Positions 23,390-33,096 of a stretch of 64,000 bases of DNA are shown here, piece after piece. The position numbers and the translations under genes were made by a program. The number at the start of each line of letters is the position of its first letter. Positions within the stretch are counted from its first letter, which is position 1. Below the pieces are notes generated by a model that saw only the letters and a program-made list of their open reading frames with translations, made no database searches and was not told the origin of the DNA. Where the stretch lies: positions 2,356,001 through 2,420,000 of the forward strand of contig NZ_CP058348.1 in assembly GCF_013752535.1 (NCBI RefSeq), read 5' to 3'. This DNA comes from Bdellovibrio sp. KM01 (GTDB lineage: Bacteria > Bdellovibrionota > Bdellovibrionia > Bdellovibrionales > Bdellovibrionaceae).

Positions 23390-26300
23390 AAAAGATCCTT
23401 TCTATTTCAGCACTGCTGACTTTGTTGGTAAATACGGCCTTTGCCGTGTCGCCAGGGTCTTTGCTGACTTACGAAGGACTTTTGACCGACTCCACTGGCA
23501 CCCCCATCACGACCACTCAAACTGTGGGTTTTCAAATCCTTTACGGGGCTTGTGTGATGTATTCAGAAACACAATCCGTGGTCCCAGGATCCGCCGGTGA
23601 GTTTTCCGTGATTGTGGGAACAGGGACTCGCACAGATACAACGAACAACACTGCAGACCGCATCTTTGCTTCGGCAGGAAGTGTGAATTGTAATGGCTCT
23701 TCTGCTGCGACGATGACGGGATTTACGACTCGCGCTTTACGAATCACTGTGAACGGTGTGGATTTGACTCCTGATGTGCAAATCGGAAATATCCCCGTTG
23801 CGATCAACTCGCAAAAACTGGCTGATAAAGGGGCTTCTGAATTCCTACAAGTCAACTCCAGCCAAACGACGACTCAGGCGAATCTGGAAAGTATTCTTTC
23901 CCGTTATACGACTTTGAATAGTTTGATATCAGCTTATGCTGGCAACACACTGACTGCACAATCTGCACAGACAGCTGTGAATTTCACCGGCGCATTGGCG
24001 GGAGATGTTTCTGGTACGCAAACCGCGACTTCGGTTGATAAAATCAAAGGTGTTACTGTCGACACAACGGGCCTCGCATCCGGTAAAATTTTAAAATATG
24101 ACGGCAGCAAGTGGGCTGTGGCAGATGATAGCACGGGTACTTCACCTGGCGATGCAACTTACAGCACTAAAGGTCTCGTGCAACCGATGACTGATGCTGC
24201 GACTTCGGGTCTTCTGATTTCTTCCGGTGTCATCAAAGTCAATTATGGTACGGCTGCAAATCAGATTGTGAAACTTGATGCCAGTGCAAAACTTCCAGCG
24301 GTGGATGGTTCACAACTGACAGGCATCCTCCCGTCCGGCGCTACAGCTGGTCAGGTTCTTACTTCAAGCGGATCGACTCTGTCTTGGACGACTCCTTCGA
24401 CTACGGATACAACGAAACTTCCACTTGCAGGTGGAACGATGTCTGGTGCCATTAGTATGGGTGGCAACAACATTACTAATATCGGTTTCATTACGATGAA
24501 CACTGGCGGCCAGTTTCACCTTTCTAATAACTCTGTCGACCCTTCTCTTTCGACTGCCGACAAGGGTAAAGTTTGGTTCAACTCTACCAGCAATCAAATC
24601 AAATACTGGGACGGTTCTGCGACACAAACTGTGGGTGTTGCGGGTGCGGGACTTACAAGTTTGAATGGTCAATCAGGTTCCTCACAATCTTTTGGAACAC
24701 CGACAACAGCAGGAACGAGTTTGTCCTGGTCTTCCTCTTCTAATAGCCACGTTTTAAATATTCCGATGGCCTCTGGAGCTGGCGTTACCGCTGGTTTAAT
24801 TAGCAAAACTGATTACGATGCTTTCAACGCGAAACAAGCTGCCGGAAATTACATTTCATCATTAACGGGAGATGTAACTGCCACGGGCCCGGGTTCTGCT
24901 GCCGTAACTTTGGCAAACAGTGTAGTAACAAGCGCTAAAATTGCAGATGGCACTATCGTTGGCACCGATATGAACTTTACCGGTATGGTAAACGCCACGG
25001 CCGGCATCGTGATCCAAGATTCCACGGGCAAATTCGCCAGCTTTGCTTGCTCGACAGCGGGCCATGTTCCGACTTGGACAGTGACCGGCTGGATTTGCTC
25101 GGCACTGGATCCCGCGAACTTGTCTGCGGTGGTTCCAATCACTAAAGGTGGTACGGGAGCTTCCACTGCGAGTGCTGCCTTCGCTGCCCTATCTCCGATG
25201 ACAGCTAAGGGTGATTTGATTTCTCACTCAGGCTCTGCGCCTTCAGTGTTGAGTGTGGGTACTACGGGCCAGATTCTGACTGCTGATTCTGCACAAACAA
25301 CGGGTTTAAGATGGGCCACTCCAAATTACTTTGCAAATGGTGGTAATACATTCGGCGCTGATGCAACGTTAGGTCTTACAGATGGCTATGGTCTTAACAT
25401 TAAGACAAACAGCGCCACCCGCCTGCATATCAATGCCGCGGGTAACGTGGGAATTGGCTCCACCGCGAACACGAACGTCCCATTGACATTGTCTTCTGCT
25501 CTTGCGGGAGGCACGACTTTGCATATAGTTAATACAAATTCTTCAAGAAACTATTCATTGAACACTGGAAGTTTATCTTCAACTTATGGTGCGAGTGTAT
25601 TTGCTTTAAACGATGAGACCGCTGGAAAAACACGCTTCTTGATCGATACAAATGGTGCTGCGTCTTTAGGTGGAACGATCACAAATATGGTCGCGGCTGC
25701 GGGCCCAGGTGTTCTTACACTAAATGGACCCGGAACAACTACTTCCGACACTGGCGTACTCGAAATGAACAATAATATTGCCACAGTAGCTGCGGGCACT
25801 TCCGGTGGTAAAGTCACATTTAATGCTTACAACAATTTAGGCTCGAAGAACCTGGCAAGCATTCAGGTCCTTACCGATGGCTCCGGCGGTGCCAACGGTT
25901 ATGGCGGTCGTATTATGTTTACGACCAAAGCAGATAACTCCACGTCTCAGGGAATTAACTTCATTATGACGTCGACGGGCAATGTCGGAATCGGCACAGG
26001 CGTTCCAGCCTATCGCCTTGATGTCAGTGGTGATGCAAACTTATCAACAGGATCCGTCTACAGAATCGCTGGAACTCAGATTTGTACTATTTCTGGCTGT
26101 ACTTCTTCCTCTGACAGACGATTAAAAGAGAACATTCAGCCTCTGCAAAATTCTCTCGAAAATATTTTGAAGCTTGATGCAGTTTCTTATAATTACATCG
26201 ACACGGCCCGTTTCGGTGACAAACACCAAGTCGGTCTGATCGCTCAAGATGTTGAAAAGATCTATCCCGAAGTCGTCGTCACGGATGAAAAGACCGGCAT

Positions 26301-26547
26301 GAAAGCTGTGGCTTACGATCACTTAGTGGCTCCTCTGATCGAAGCAGTGAAATCACTCTATTATAAAGTCACGGCTTCTGAAGAAAAAATCACAGAGCAC
26401 GAACGTCGCCTTGCTTCGGTTGAGGAACAAAAGACTTTGGATCGCGCTGAGATTGAAAAACTTAAAGTTGAGAACGAAGCGCTTAGGAAACAAAACGAGA
26501 ACTTACAAAAAGATCTCAATTTGATAAAATCCAAGCTCGGTCTGTAA
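23386..26547 (+). CDS. fibre-like surface protein with C-terminal S74 chaperone domain
   Basis: 1053 residues with signal peptide (MKKILSISALLTLLVNTAFA). The N-terminal domain (GSLLTYEGLLTD, DVQIGNIPVAINSQ) and the long middle consist of Gly/Ser/Thr-rich repeated modules like those of phage tail fibres (LPLAGGTMSGAI, LTGDVTATGPG, ITKGGTGASTAS). From about 905 begins an S74 intramolecular chaperone domain: SDRRLKENI at 909-917 and AQDVEKIYPEVV, and the last ~55 residues form a coiled coil. S74 domains trimerise fibres and often self-cleave. Bdellovibrio makes chimeric trimeric fibres with such C-termini for prey recognition; this is a good candidate of that class. The previous lipoprotein gene overlaps by ATGA. 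Confidence 0.85.
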   Translation: MKKILSISALLTLLVNTAFAVSPGSLLTYEGLLTDSTGTPITTTQTVGFQILYGACVMYSETQSVVPGSAGEFSVIVGTGTRTDTTNNTADRIFASAGSVNCNGSSAATMTGFTTRALRITVNGVDLTPDVQIGNIPVAINSQKLADKGASEFLQVNSSQTTTQANLESILSRYTTLNSLISAYAGNTLTAQSAQTAVNFTGALAGDVSGTQTATSVDKIKGVTVDTTGLASGKILKYDGSKWAVADDSTGTSPGDATYSTKGLVQPMTDAATSGLLISSGVIKVNYGTAANQIVKLDASAKLPAVDGSQLTGILPSGATAGQVLTSSGSTLSWTTPSTTDTTKLPLAGGTMSGAISMGGNNITNIGFITMNTGGQFHLSNNSVDPSLSTADKGKVWFNSTSNQIKYWDGSATQTVGVAGAGLTSLNGQSGSSQSFGTPTTAGTSLSWSSSSNSHVLNIPMASGAGVTAGLISKTDYDAFNAKQAAGNYISSLTGDVTATGPGSAAVTLANSVVTSAKIADGTIVGTDMNFTGMVNATAGIVIQDSTGKFASFACSTAGHVPTWTVTGWICSALDPANLSAVVPITKGGTGASTASAAFAALSPMTAKGDLISHSGSAPSVLSVGTTGQILTADSAQTTGLRWATPNYFANGGNTFGADATLGLTDGYGLNIKTNSATRLHINAAGNVGIGSTANTNVPLTLSSALAGGTTLHIVNTNSSRNYSLNTGSLSSTYGASVFALNDETAGKTRFLIDTNGAASLGGTITNMVAAAGPGVLTLNGPGTTTSDTGVLEMNNNIATVAAGTSGGKVTFNAYNNLGSKNLASIQVLTDGSGGANGYGGRIMFTTKADNSTSQGINFIMTSTGNVGIGTGVPAYRLDVSGDANLSTGSVYRIAGTQICTISGCTSSSDRRLKENIQPLQNSLENILKLDAVSYNYIDTARFGDKHQVGLIAQDVEKIYPEVVVTDEKTGMKAVAYDHLVAPLIEAVKSLYYKVTASEEKITEHERRLASVEEQKTLDRAEIEKLKVENEALRKQNENLQKDLNLIKSKLGL

Positions 26548-26674
26548 AATAATATTGATCTTTGACTCCAAAACATTCCGCTGTTTGTCTCACTATAGTA
26601 TTAACAATTCGCAAAGCTTTTTTATCGTTCTATTCGTGGTAACATTTATTTATTCACGTAAGAGGTACGTAAAA

Positions 26675-27958
26675 ATGAAAAAAACTGCTGCTTTGCTTGT
26701 AGCTTCTTTAGCATGCTCCCCTGCTTACGCCATTTCACTTGGCGACATTCTCAAATCCATTTTTAGCGCCCCTGTAAAACAGGAAAGCCGTACGCCGGCT
26801 AGTTCAGGATCGAACTCTACTGCTAAATCCGAACAACAAAGCCTGGAAGAGTTACGTAAGACATTAGGCTTATTAAAAAAGATCAGCTGTACCTATCATG
26901 GTAACAACTATGGGGTGGATCCTAATGCGGTCTTTGAATTCCCGGATAATCCAGATCAAACAGTCTGTGATCCTTTATCTGGTACAGCTTCAGAATCCCG
27001 CACCAGCGGTCTGGCCGCGAAACTATATATTCGCAGTGAAGAGATGAAAACCGTCAATGGTGTGATGGATTACTATAGTAAAGGGATCCGTTTGGATCAG
27101 AATCTTTACTTTGCTTCGATCAATGTTCCAACTCGCATGTTCACGAAAGGTTTCACGACTGAAGGTGGCGCGACACTGGTTGACGGTTCAGGTAATAAAT
27201 TGATCGAAAACTTCGCGGTGGAGTACAATTCCATCCTTAAATTAGGTGCTGACGATAAAGAAGGTGAATACGAATTAGGTATCATCTCTGACGACGGTGC
27301 CCGCGTGTTCTTTAAAGAAAATGATCAATGGAAAGAATTGATTAACAATGACGGTAACCATCCTTCCCGCTTTGGTTGCACATTCAGAACTCTGACAATG
27401 AAAAAAGACACCGAAGTACCAATCAAGGTTCTTTACTATCAAGGTCCTCGTTATCACATCTCGAATGTGTTGATGTGGAAATACCATAAGGACGTAAAAG
27501 CCTTCCAGAAGTCCTACAAAGACAACTGGGTATGTGGTCAACGTGGCAATGAGCTTTTCTATTCGCCTAAAACTGAAAAACCGACAGCGGTTACGAAGTG
27601 GCTGGAACACACAGGTTGGAAAGTTATTGCTAACGCCAACTTTAAAATGCCAGAGCAAAAAACCAACCCTTGCGTAGAGGAAAAACTGCAGATTACTGAC
27701 CTGATCGCAACGTCTGTTGAAGCTCCACGCGCAACGATTGTTTGGAAAACAAATATCAAATCAACAAGCCAATTGAAGATTTCAAATTTCTTCACGGGTG
27801 AGGTTATTTACACTGAGTTAAACTCAGAGCTGGTAACAAACCATGAAGTTCAATTGGACGGTCTGGTTCGCGGCATCTACTATTTGATCAACGCAATCTC
27901 TGTGGATGAAAAAGGCAATCAAGTGATCAGCTCTCCGGATTACTTGATCACTCCGTAA
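26675..27958 (+). CDS. secreted PA14-like domain protein with FN3-like tail
   Basis: 427 residues with a clear signal peptide (MKKTAALLVASLACSPAYA). Residues about 120-330 resemble a PA14 carbohydrate-binding barrel (YYSKGIRLDQNLYFASINVP, LGIISDDGARVFF, VLYYQGPRYH), and the last ~90 residues look like a fibronectin-III-like domain (LIATSVEAPRATIVWKT). Probably binds a glycan or protein on a surface. ATG 26675 has AGAGG upstream and starts the signal peptide; the frame is open 40 codons further. It follows the fibre gene by 127 bases on the same strand, and a bidirectional terminator follows it. Confidence 0.75.
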   Translation: MKKTAALLVASLACSPAYAISLGDILKSIFSAPVKQESRTPASSGSNSTAKSEQQSLEELRKTLGLLKKISCTYHGNNYGVDPNAVFEFPDNPDQTVCDPLSGTASESRTSGLAAKLYIRSEEMKTVNGVMDYYSKGIRLDQNLYFASINVPTRMFTKGFTTEGGATLVDGSGNKLIENFAVEYNSILKLGADDKEGEYELGIISDDGARVFFKENDQWKELINNDGNHPSRFGCTFRTLTMKKDTEVPIKVLYYQGPRYHISNVLMWKYHKDVKAFQKSYKDNWVCGQRGNELFYSPKTEKPTAVTKWLEHTGWKVIANANFKMPEQKTNPCVEEKLQITDLIATSVEAPRATIVWKTNIKSTSQLKISNFFTGEVIYTELNSELVTNHEVQLDGLVRGIYYLINAISVDEKGNQVISSPDYLITP

Positions 27959-27980
27959 TCGAATCCTAAATAACAAAATG

Positions 27981-28009
27981 AAAAGGGCAGGTTTACCACC
28001 TGCCCTTTT
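27981..28009. terminator. bidirectional terminator between convergent genes
   Basis: AAAAGGGCAGG / CCTGCCCTTTTT stem with a 7-base loop, A-run on the left and T-run on the right; it serves both the PA14-like gene and the hybrid kinase. Confidence 0.92.
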
Positions 28010-29650
28010 TTATCTTACTGTGACCAGATTTCTTTGAATTGCCTGCTCGATTTGGGTTTTGTTGATCGGTTTGGTCAGATACTCCGCAAAGCCCAGCCCC
28101 AGGCAGCGCTCTTTTTCTTCTTTTAAGGCATTGGCGGTTAAGGCGATCACTGGAGTTCGGTAATGACGTCGCTTCATCTCTGTTGCGGTCGTGATGCCAT
28201 CCATGCGCGGCATCTGCAAATCCATCAGAACCAGATTCGGTTCAAAGACCGGAAGCTTTTCCAGACACTCGATACCGTCGCCAGCCGTCTCGACAACGTA
28301 GTGATTTTTTCTAAGCAGAATACTCAGGAGACGGCGGTTATCCGCATTGTCATCCACGACCAGAATCTTGGCAGCAATCTTATCTGTATTTGTGCCGTTA
28401 TAAACGGGAACTTCATCAACGGGTGCATTCTTATCGACGATCGGAATCGTTAAGACGAAAGTGGAACCTTCTTTAAGAGCACTCTTGGACAAATCCAGAT
28501 CCCCGCCCAACGCTTGCGCCAGACTGCGAGACAGCACCAACCCCAACCCTGTCCCACCGAATGATCTGGTGATGGAAGAATCTGCCTGCTGAAAAGGACT
28601 GAACAAGATTTGCTGCTGCTCCTCCGCGATACCGATTCCCGTATCCGTGATTGCGAAGCTTACAAATTCTTTGCCACGGGGATAAACCTTGATGGTCACA
28701 TTGCCGCTGTCAGTGAACTTGATCGCATTGCCAATTAGATTGTACAAAATCTGTTTTAAACGGACAGGATCCGTGACCAACGTTTCCGGCAATTCAGAGG
28801 CAAAAGACAAATCAAATCCAATGCCTTTAGTTCTGGAAGGAGAAGTGAAGGTTGCTGACAGCTCTTCTTTTAAATCATTAAAGCGTATGCGGGATTTTTC
28901 GATTTCCATTTTGTGCGCTTCGATTTTTGATAAATCCAAGACGTCATTAATCAAGTTCATCAACAGATGACCATTGCGCAGGATCGCTTCTTTAGCGGTT
29001 TCTTTTTCCTCGGGAGATGCGCCATCCTCGGTAATCATTTCCGAGAACCCCAGAATGGCCCCCAAAGGCGTGCGAATTTCATGACTCATGTTTGCCAGGA
29101 AAGTACTTTTAGCGGCGTTGGCTTTTTCGGCCTGGTCTTTTGCGAACTCAAGTTCGCGCTCTCTTAGCTCCAGTTGAGACGTTCTCTCCAAGACTCGCAG
29201 TTCAAGTTCTGAATTTAATTTTTTTTGCTGCTGTTCAGCGTTTTTGCGATCTGTGATATCTCGGGTAACTTTTAAAAAGCCTTTTACCTTATGATTCTTG
29301 TCATAAAGAGCCGTAAGAACCACGTTCGCCCAAAACATAGTGCCATCTTTACGAAGGCGCATGCCTTCCTCTTCAAATCTGCCTGTTTCCGCAGCCACTT
29401 TTAATTCATGTTCCGGGTGCCCAAGATCAATGGCCTCTTGAGAATAGAAGGTAGAGAAATGTTTTCCGAGAATTTCGTCAGCGGTGTAACCTTTGATCCG
29501 TTGAGCACCCGCGTTCCAAGTGCTCACAAATCCATTTCGATCCAAAGCAAAAATCGCATAATCAACAACACTTTGCACCAGAGCCTCAAAACTTTCGTTT
29601 TGAAGTACCTCAGCGTCTTCTCTATTTGACGTCGTTTTTCCTGTGCCCAT
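28010..29650 (-). CDS. PAS-domain hybrid histidine kinase with receiver domain
   Basis: 546 residues, cytosolic: no membrane helix. A PAS domain (about 15-135, DYAIFALDRNGFVSTWN and RDITDRK) is followed by a coiled coil, HisKA with His190 (MSHEIRTPLGA), an ATPase domain (NLIGNAIKF, DTGIGI, FGGTGLGL) and a receiver with Asp477 (VLMDLQMPRMDG). The ATG at 29650 has GGGGA 4 bases upstream; 12 more codons are open upstream without support. PAS domains of this kind sense redox or small ligands. No response regulator lies next to it. Confidence 0.92.
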   Translation of the reverse strand: MGTGKTTSNREDAEVLQNESFEALVQSVVDYAIFALDRNGFVSTWNAGAQRIKGYTADEILGKHFSTFYSQEAIDLGHPEHELKVAAETGRFEEEGMRLRKDGTMFWANVVLTALYDKNHKVKGFLKVTRDITDRKNAEQQQKKLNSELELRVLERTSQLELRERELEFAKDQAEKANAAKSTFLANMSHEIRTPLGAILGFSEMITEDGASPEEKETAKEAILRNGHLLMNLINDVLDLSKIEAHKMEIEKSRIRFNDLKEELSATFTSPSRTKGIGFDLSFASELPETLVTDPVRLKQILYNLIGNAIKFTDSGNVTIKVYPRGKEFVSFAITDTGIGIAEEQQQILFSPFQQADSSITRSFGGTGLGLVLSRSLAQALGGDLDLSKSALKEGSTFVLTIPIVDKNAPVDEVPVYNGTNTDKIAAKILVVDDNADNRRLLSILLRKNHYVVETAGDGIECLEKLPVFEPNLVLMDLQMPRMDGITTATEMKRRHYRTPVIALTANALKEEKERCLGLGFAEYLTKPINKTQIEQAIQRNLVTVR

Positions 29651-29827
29651 ATTGTCCCCTAACAGATTAAGAAGACAGCATTGCACACATCAAATCAAGA
29701 GAGTCGAAAAAACATGGCACAATTGAAATGTTCATCAACGAACGGTTGTTTTGCTGCGAGGCTTAATTTTAGCGACTTCAGTCGAGAACCCCGAGCATAT
29801 GAGGCACGGCTCGCTTTGTACTTCGAA

Positions 29828-30343
29828 TTACTTTTTCTGGGCTATAATCAGCTCACGTACTTTTTGCAAAAACTTATCATCATTTGTCTTCACGATCTCA
29901 AGACTCTTATACGTGTACGGTTGCTTAGGAAAAATAAGGTAGCGTGTGCCTTTGGTAAAAGTCGGCTGCACTTCACACGAAGGATCATTGATCAAACGAC
30001 CTGAAGTATTTTTGTTCCAAAAATTTTCATCCTTGTGACCATCAAAATCCGAAAGAGACTCCTTGTCTTTCGCGCGGTGACCTTCGATTTTCAACGTTGG
30101 AACGGATTTACCTTTTAAAGTTTCAACAACTTTGAATTTAAAAACCGGCAATCGGGCTGTGCGAGAAACATGGACCGCTTCTGCCACATAAATATTCTCG
30201 TTGGACTTGACCATTTCCTCCAAAGGTACCATCGCACTTTGAGGTGGAGCAAAACAGGCCCATGCTGAATTCAGATTTACAAACGCCAAAAAGATAAAGT
30301 TAAACATCAACGCCCCCGATGAAAAATATCTTATGTCATTCAT
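29828..30343 (-). CDS. secreted protein with NTR/TIMP-like features
   Basis: About 171 residues. The N-terminus is a signal peptide ending NSAWA, leaving a mature protein that starts with Cys (CFAPPQSAM) and continues VAEAVHVSR, FKVVETLKGK, a pattern seen in NTR/TIMP-like secreted domains where an N-terminal cysteine matters. This is a weak similarity. Two starts are possible: ATG 30343, overlapping the SRAP stop as ATGA (used here), or ATG 30307 with GGGGGC upstream. Either keeps the signal peptide core. Confidence 0.6.
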   Translation of the reverse strand: MNDIRYFSSGALMFNFIFLAFVNLNSAWACFAPPQSAMVPLEEMVKSNENIYVAEAVHVSRTARLPVFKFKVVETLKGKSVPTLKIEGHRAKDKESLSDFDGHKDENFWNKNTSGRLINDPSCEVQPTFTKGTRYLIFPKQPYTYKSLEIVKTNDDKFLQKVRELIIAQKK

Positions 30344-31010
30344 CTGAGTCGTCAAACAGATTCATCTGGCCAGTATAACCTTTAAGTTTTTCGCGGGATT
30401 CAAAATGCAGCTTGCGAAAGTCACGCTGCGTTTTCAAAAATTTCACCCACTCTGCACCGGATTTTTTATCCTGCAACCACTCATCAAAAGCATCTGCTTT
30501 TAAAAAGAGCGGCGAGCGATCGTGTCCCGCCGTCAGAATCTCTGGCGTGGGCTCCGTCGTGATGATCGCAAAAGAATCCACCACTTCCCCCGTCTGCTGA
30601 TCCTGCCATGTATCCCAAATTCCCGCCGCCGTTAGCAACTCATGATCGTGGCTTTTGATCGAAATCCAATTCCCGGCAAAAGTTCCCGTGTAGGCCGCTT
30701 CGTAAAATTCACGTATCGGAACGAGACAGTGTCTTGATTCGAACGGTTTTTTCCAGGAAGGCTTGTTTAAAACTTCTTCAACGCGGGCGTTGTAAGTCGC
30801 AAATTGGGGCTTTCTGACCTTTGACCACGAAGGCACCAGAGAATAACTCATCAGGTGAAGCTTTCGCTCCTGGTGCTCTTGTACGATGACTGGAGCCGGT
30901 GTGTGAGGATAAATGATTTGTTTTGGAACGAAATGAATAGGTGGAAGCTCTACCTTGTAGGTCTTATGTAACAGATTGAATTCGCTGGCCGCCCCATAAC
31001 TTGCACACAT
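30336..31010 (-). CDS. SRAP-domain protein (YedK/HMCES-like, abasic-site crosslinking)
   Basis: Binds abasic sites in single-stranded DNA by a covalent link through Cys2 and so shields them during replication. The 224 residues have the key marks: Met-Cys2 start (MCASYG), Asn in YNARVEEV, Glu in REFYEAAY and His in GHDRSPLF. The normal third residue Gly is Ala here, a mild deviation. Length is typical. It overlaps the next secreted protein gene by 8 bases. Confidence 0.92.
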   Translation of the reverse strand: MCASYGAASEFNLLHKTYKVELPPIHFVPKQIIYPHTPAPVIVQEHQERKLHLMSYSLVPSWSKVRKPQFATYNARVEEVLNKPSWKKPFESRHCLVPIREFYEAAYTGTFAGNWISIKSHDHELLTAAGIWDTWQDQQTGEVVDSFAIITTEPTPEILTAGHDRSPLFLKADAFDEWLQDKKSGAEWVKFLKTQRDFRKLHFESREKLKGYTGQMNLFDDSDE

Positions 31011-31170
31011 GGAATGAATTTTATGTGAATTCCCCGTCTCAAATCAAGAAAGCCTGCGAAAACACTATCAGTATTTTAGACGATGTTTCCTAGTTCAACA
31101 CTTGGAACGAATTTACGTGGAGTACGGCTGGCCCCCACCTTGCAATGTCTTATGGTGTGGGGGAATTCAA

Positions 31171-32232
31171 ATGAGAAATCTAAACGTTGCATACATCACA
31201 GCTATTACATCCGGCATGCTACTGAGTGCTTGCGCGCCTGACGTTAATTTCATGACGTCTGAGCAGAACCTTGCTTCCCTCGATGGCGGCGGTGGTGGCG
31301 TAAAGTATCAAAGCGTTTCTCAAAGCTTTGACGTTAAAGCGAACTCCGATATCGACGTGCTTTTCGTCGTCGATAACTCAGGCTCCATGGACGCCGAGCA
31401 AAAGGGTATTTCCGCAAAAATCAATGGGTTCATGAACATCATTAAAGATGCAAACTGGCATGTGGCATTGACCACAACAGATCCAAAAGTGAACACGATT
31501 GCTCCTGATAAATCATCCCGCGCATGGGGTGATGGACAATTCCGCCCGTTTGACTCTGATTCTGGCAGCCTTTTCGTATTGAAAGCGGGCCAAACTTCGC
31601 TGGCGGACGCTCAGAAAATGCTAGCTGCGGCGGTGAATGTAGGTCTTCTAGGTGATGGTAGCGAACGCTCTATCAACGCTTCTTACCGTGCTATCGAGCG
31701 CACTGCAAACACTCCGGCAAATCAAGATTTCTTCCGCGAAAAGTCGAAACTGATTGTGATCGCTATCTCTGACGAAGACGAATGTTCAAACGGCAAATGC
31801 GCTTCTGCTCCCGAGAAAAGCGTTCCCGAGAATCTGGTTAAACTAGTTCGCGAGCGCTTCGGAGCTGAAAAAGTCTTTATGTTTAACTCAATCGTTAAAG
31901 CACCTAGCGACACAGCGTGCACAACGGCGGCGGTTGCTCCAATTTATGAAGCAATGTCTAAACTGACTGGTGGCTTGATTGGTTCGATCTGTGCGACAGA
32001 TTACACTTCGATCTTAAGCAAAATGGGTACGAAAACTGTGGAGCTGGTGAAGTCGATCAATTTGAATTGCCAACCTGTTGATGCTAACGGTGACGGTGAT
32101 ATCGACTTCTCTTTGATCGACAGCAAAGGAAATAAAATTGCAGCCGGTTACTCTATCAGCGGTACGACAGTAAGTTTCGCGGCAAACCTAGAAGAGGGTT
32201 CCTACTCAGCAGCATACAGCTGCGTGCAATAA
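31171..32232 (+). CDS. lipoprotein with von Willebrand factor A domain
   Basis: 353 residues. Lipoprotein signal ends LLSAC. After a Gly-rich spacer (DGGGGG) a vWA domain runs from about 58 to 300 with the metal-binding site DNSGSMD, a threonine (SLADAQKML) and AISDEDECSN. Such domains bind proteins through a divalent metal. The last ~60 residues are beta-rich and contain DANGDGDIDFS, which looks like an EF-hand-type calcium loop. ATG 31171 has GGGGGAATTCAA upstream; earlier ATGs lack one. Followed by a terminator. Confidence 0.85.
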   Translation: MRNLNVAYITAITSGMLLSACAPDVNFMTSEQNLASLDGGGGGVKYQSVSQSFDVKANSDIDVLFVVDNSGSMDAEQKGISAKINGFMNIIKDANWHVALTTTDPKVNTIAPDKSSRAWGDGQFRPFDSDSGSLFVLKAGQTSLADAQKMLAAAVNVGLLGDGSERSINASYRAIERTANTPANQDFFREKSKLIVIAISDEDECSNGKCASAPEKSVPENLVKLVRERFGAEKVFMFNSIVKAPSDTACTTAAVAPIYEAMSKLTGGLIGSICATDYTSILSKMGTKTVELVKSINLNCQPVDANGDGDIDFSLIDSKGNKIAAGYSISGTTVSFAANLEEGSYSAAYSCVQ

Positions 32233-32259
32233 CCACTGAATACCACTTTAAAACCACTA

Positions 32260-32288
32260 AAGGGATCCGCAGGGATCCCTTTTTTTTA
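32260..32288 (+). terminator. terminator of the vWA lipoprotein gene
   Basis: Stem AAGGGATCC / GGATCCCTT with a short loop, followed by a T-run on the plus strand, 27 bases after the stop. Confidence 0.92.
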
Positions 32289-32302
32289 ATTGTATAACGA
32301 GA

Positions 32303-33094
32303 TCAGGAAAGAACTTCCACGGGGGAATCCATCAGGATCGTCCCCTCATTTTCAGGAATCCACAGAGTTCCAAAGTTCACCTTGGTGCCATCACGACGAT
32401 AGGCTGCAAGGGTCTTCAGCGGCTCTGGACCAGTGGAAACGCCCGTCTGCTGATCAATCGTAATGACGTTGCAGCGAGCACTTAGTTTTGGCTGGGATAA
32501 GATCACATTGCCGATTTTGATTCTTTTCCACTTATCCTCCTCAAATGCCTGGTTGCCTTGAACAACGATATTAGGACGAAAACGGTTCATGGGAATGGGA
32601 CTCGGCAGTTTTGAATTCAAATCTTCCAGACTTTTGGTATTTACCAACAGCAAGGGACGGCCATCGGCGAAGCGAACTTCGGGCTTCCACTCTTTTTGTG
32701 TTGAAAGAACACGGCGCTGAGAAAATGGCGCATAGCGGACAAGGCGAACATTCACACCCAGGTATTGAGACAGAGCTTGTGAATACAAATCTGGCTCAAG
32801 AGCTGCAGTGAAGGAATCATTCCACACCTGAACCTTGACCTCGCGGCTAAAGGAACTTTTGCGACCGATTTTAAAGAACATCTTTTCAAAAGCCAAAGTC
32901 AAAGACGTCGGATCAAAGACGGCATTAACTGTGGCAAGCTTAGGCAAAGTTCGTTGCGAAATAAACCTGCCACTTTCATCCACAAGCATCCACTCACGAT
33001 CCCCTTCGGGGCCTTCGTGAGTGATCTTCATTTCGGCCAAAGACTGGCCTCGTGCAGACTTTAATGGATAAATATTCAGCTCGGCAACCTGCAT
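32303..33094 (-). CDS. MOSC domain protein
   Basis: 263 residues with the MOSC N-terminal barrel (MQVAELNIYPLKSARG, about 1-120) and the MOSC domain (VNTKSLEDLN, PMNRFRPNIVV, then LSARCNVITIDQQTG with the conserved Cys). Related YcbX and mARC proteins reduce N-hydroxylated compounds with a molybdenum cofactor; redox partners are not encoded here. It starts only 2 bases after the stop of the DsbD-N-like gene, so it depends on it for translation. Confidence 0.88.
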   Translation of the reverse strand: MQVAELNIYPLKSARGQSLAEMKITHEGPEGDREWMLVDESGRFISQRTLPKLATVNAVFDPTSLTLAFEKMFFKIGRKSSFSREVKVQVWNDSFTAALEPDLYSQALSQYLGVNVRLVRYAPFSQRRVLSTQKEWKPEVRFADGRPLLLVNTKSLEDLNSKLPSPIPMNRFRPNIVVQGNQAFEEDKWKRIKIGNVILSQPKLSARCNVITIDQQTGVSTGPEPLKTLAAYRRDGTKVNFGTLWIPENEGTILMDSPVEVLS

Positions 33095-33096
33095 GA

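Noticed and set aside
23386-26547. prophage tail-fibre gene
   Set aside because: It has a signal peptide, a coupled lipoprotein gene and no neighbouring phage genes, so a cellular surface fibre is more likely.
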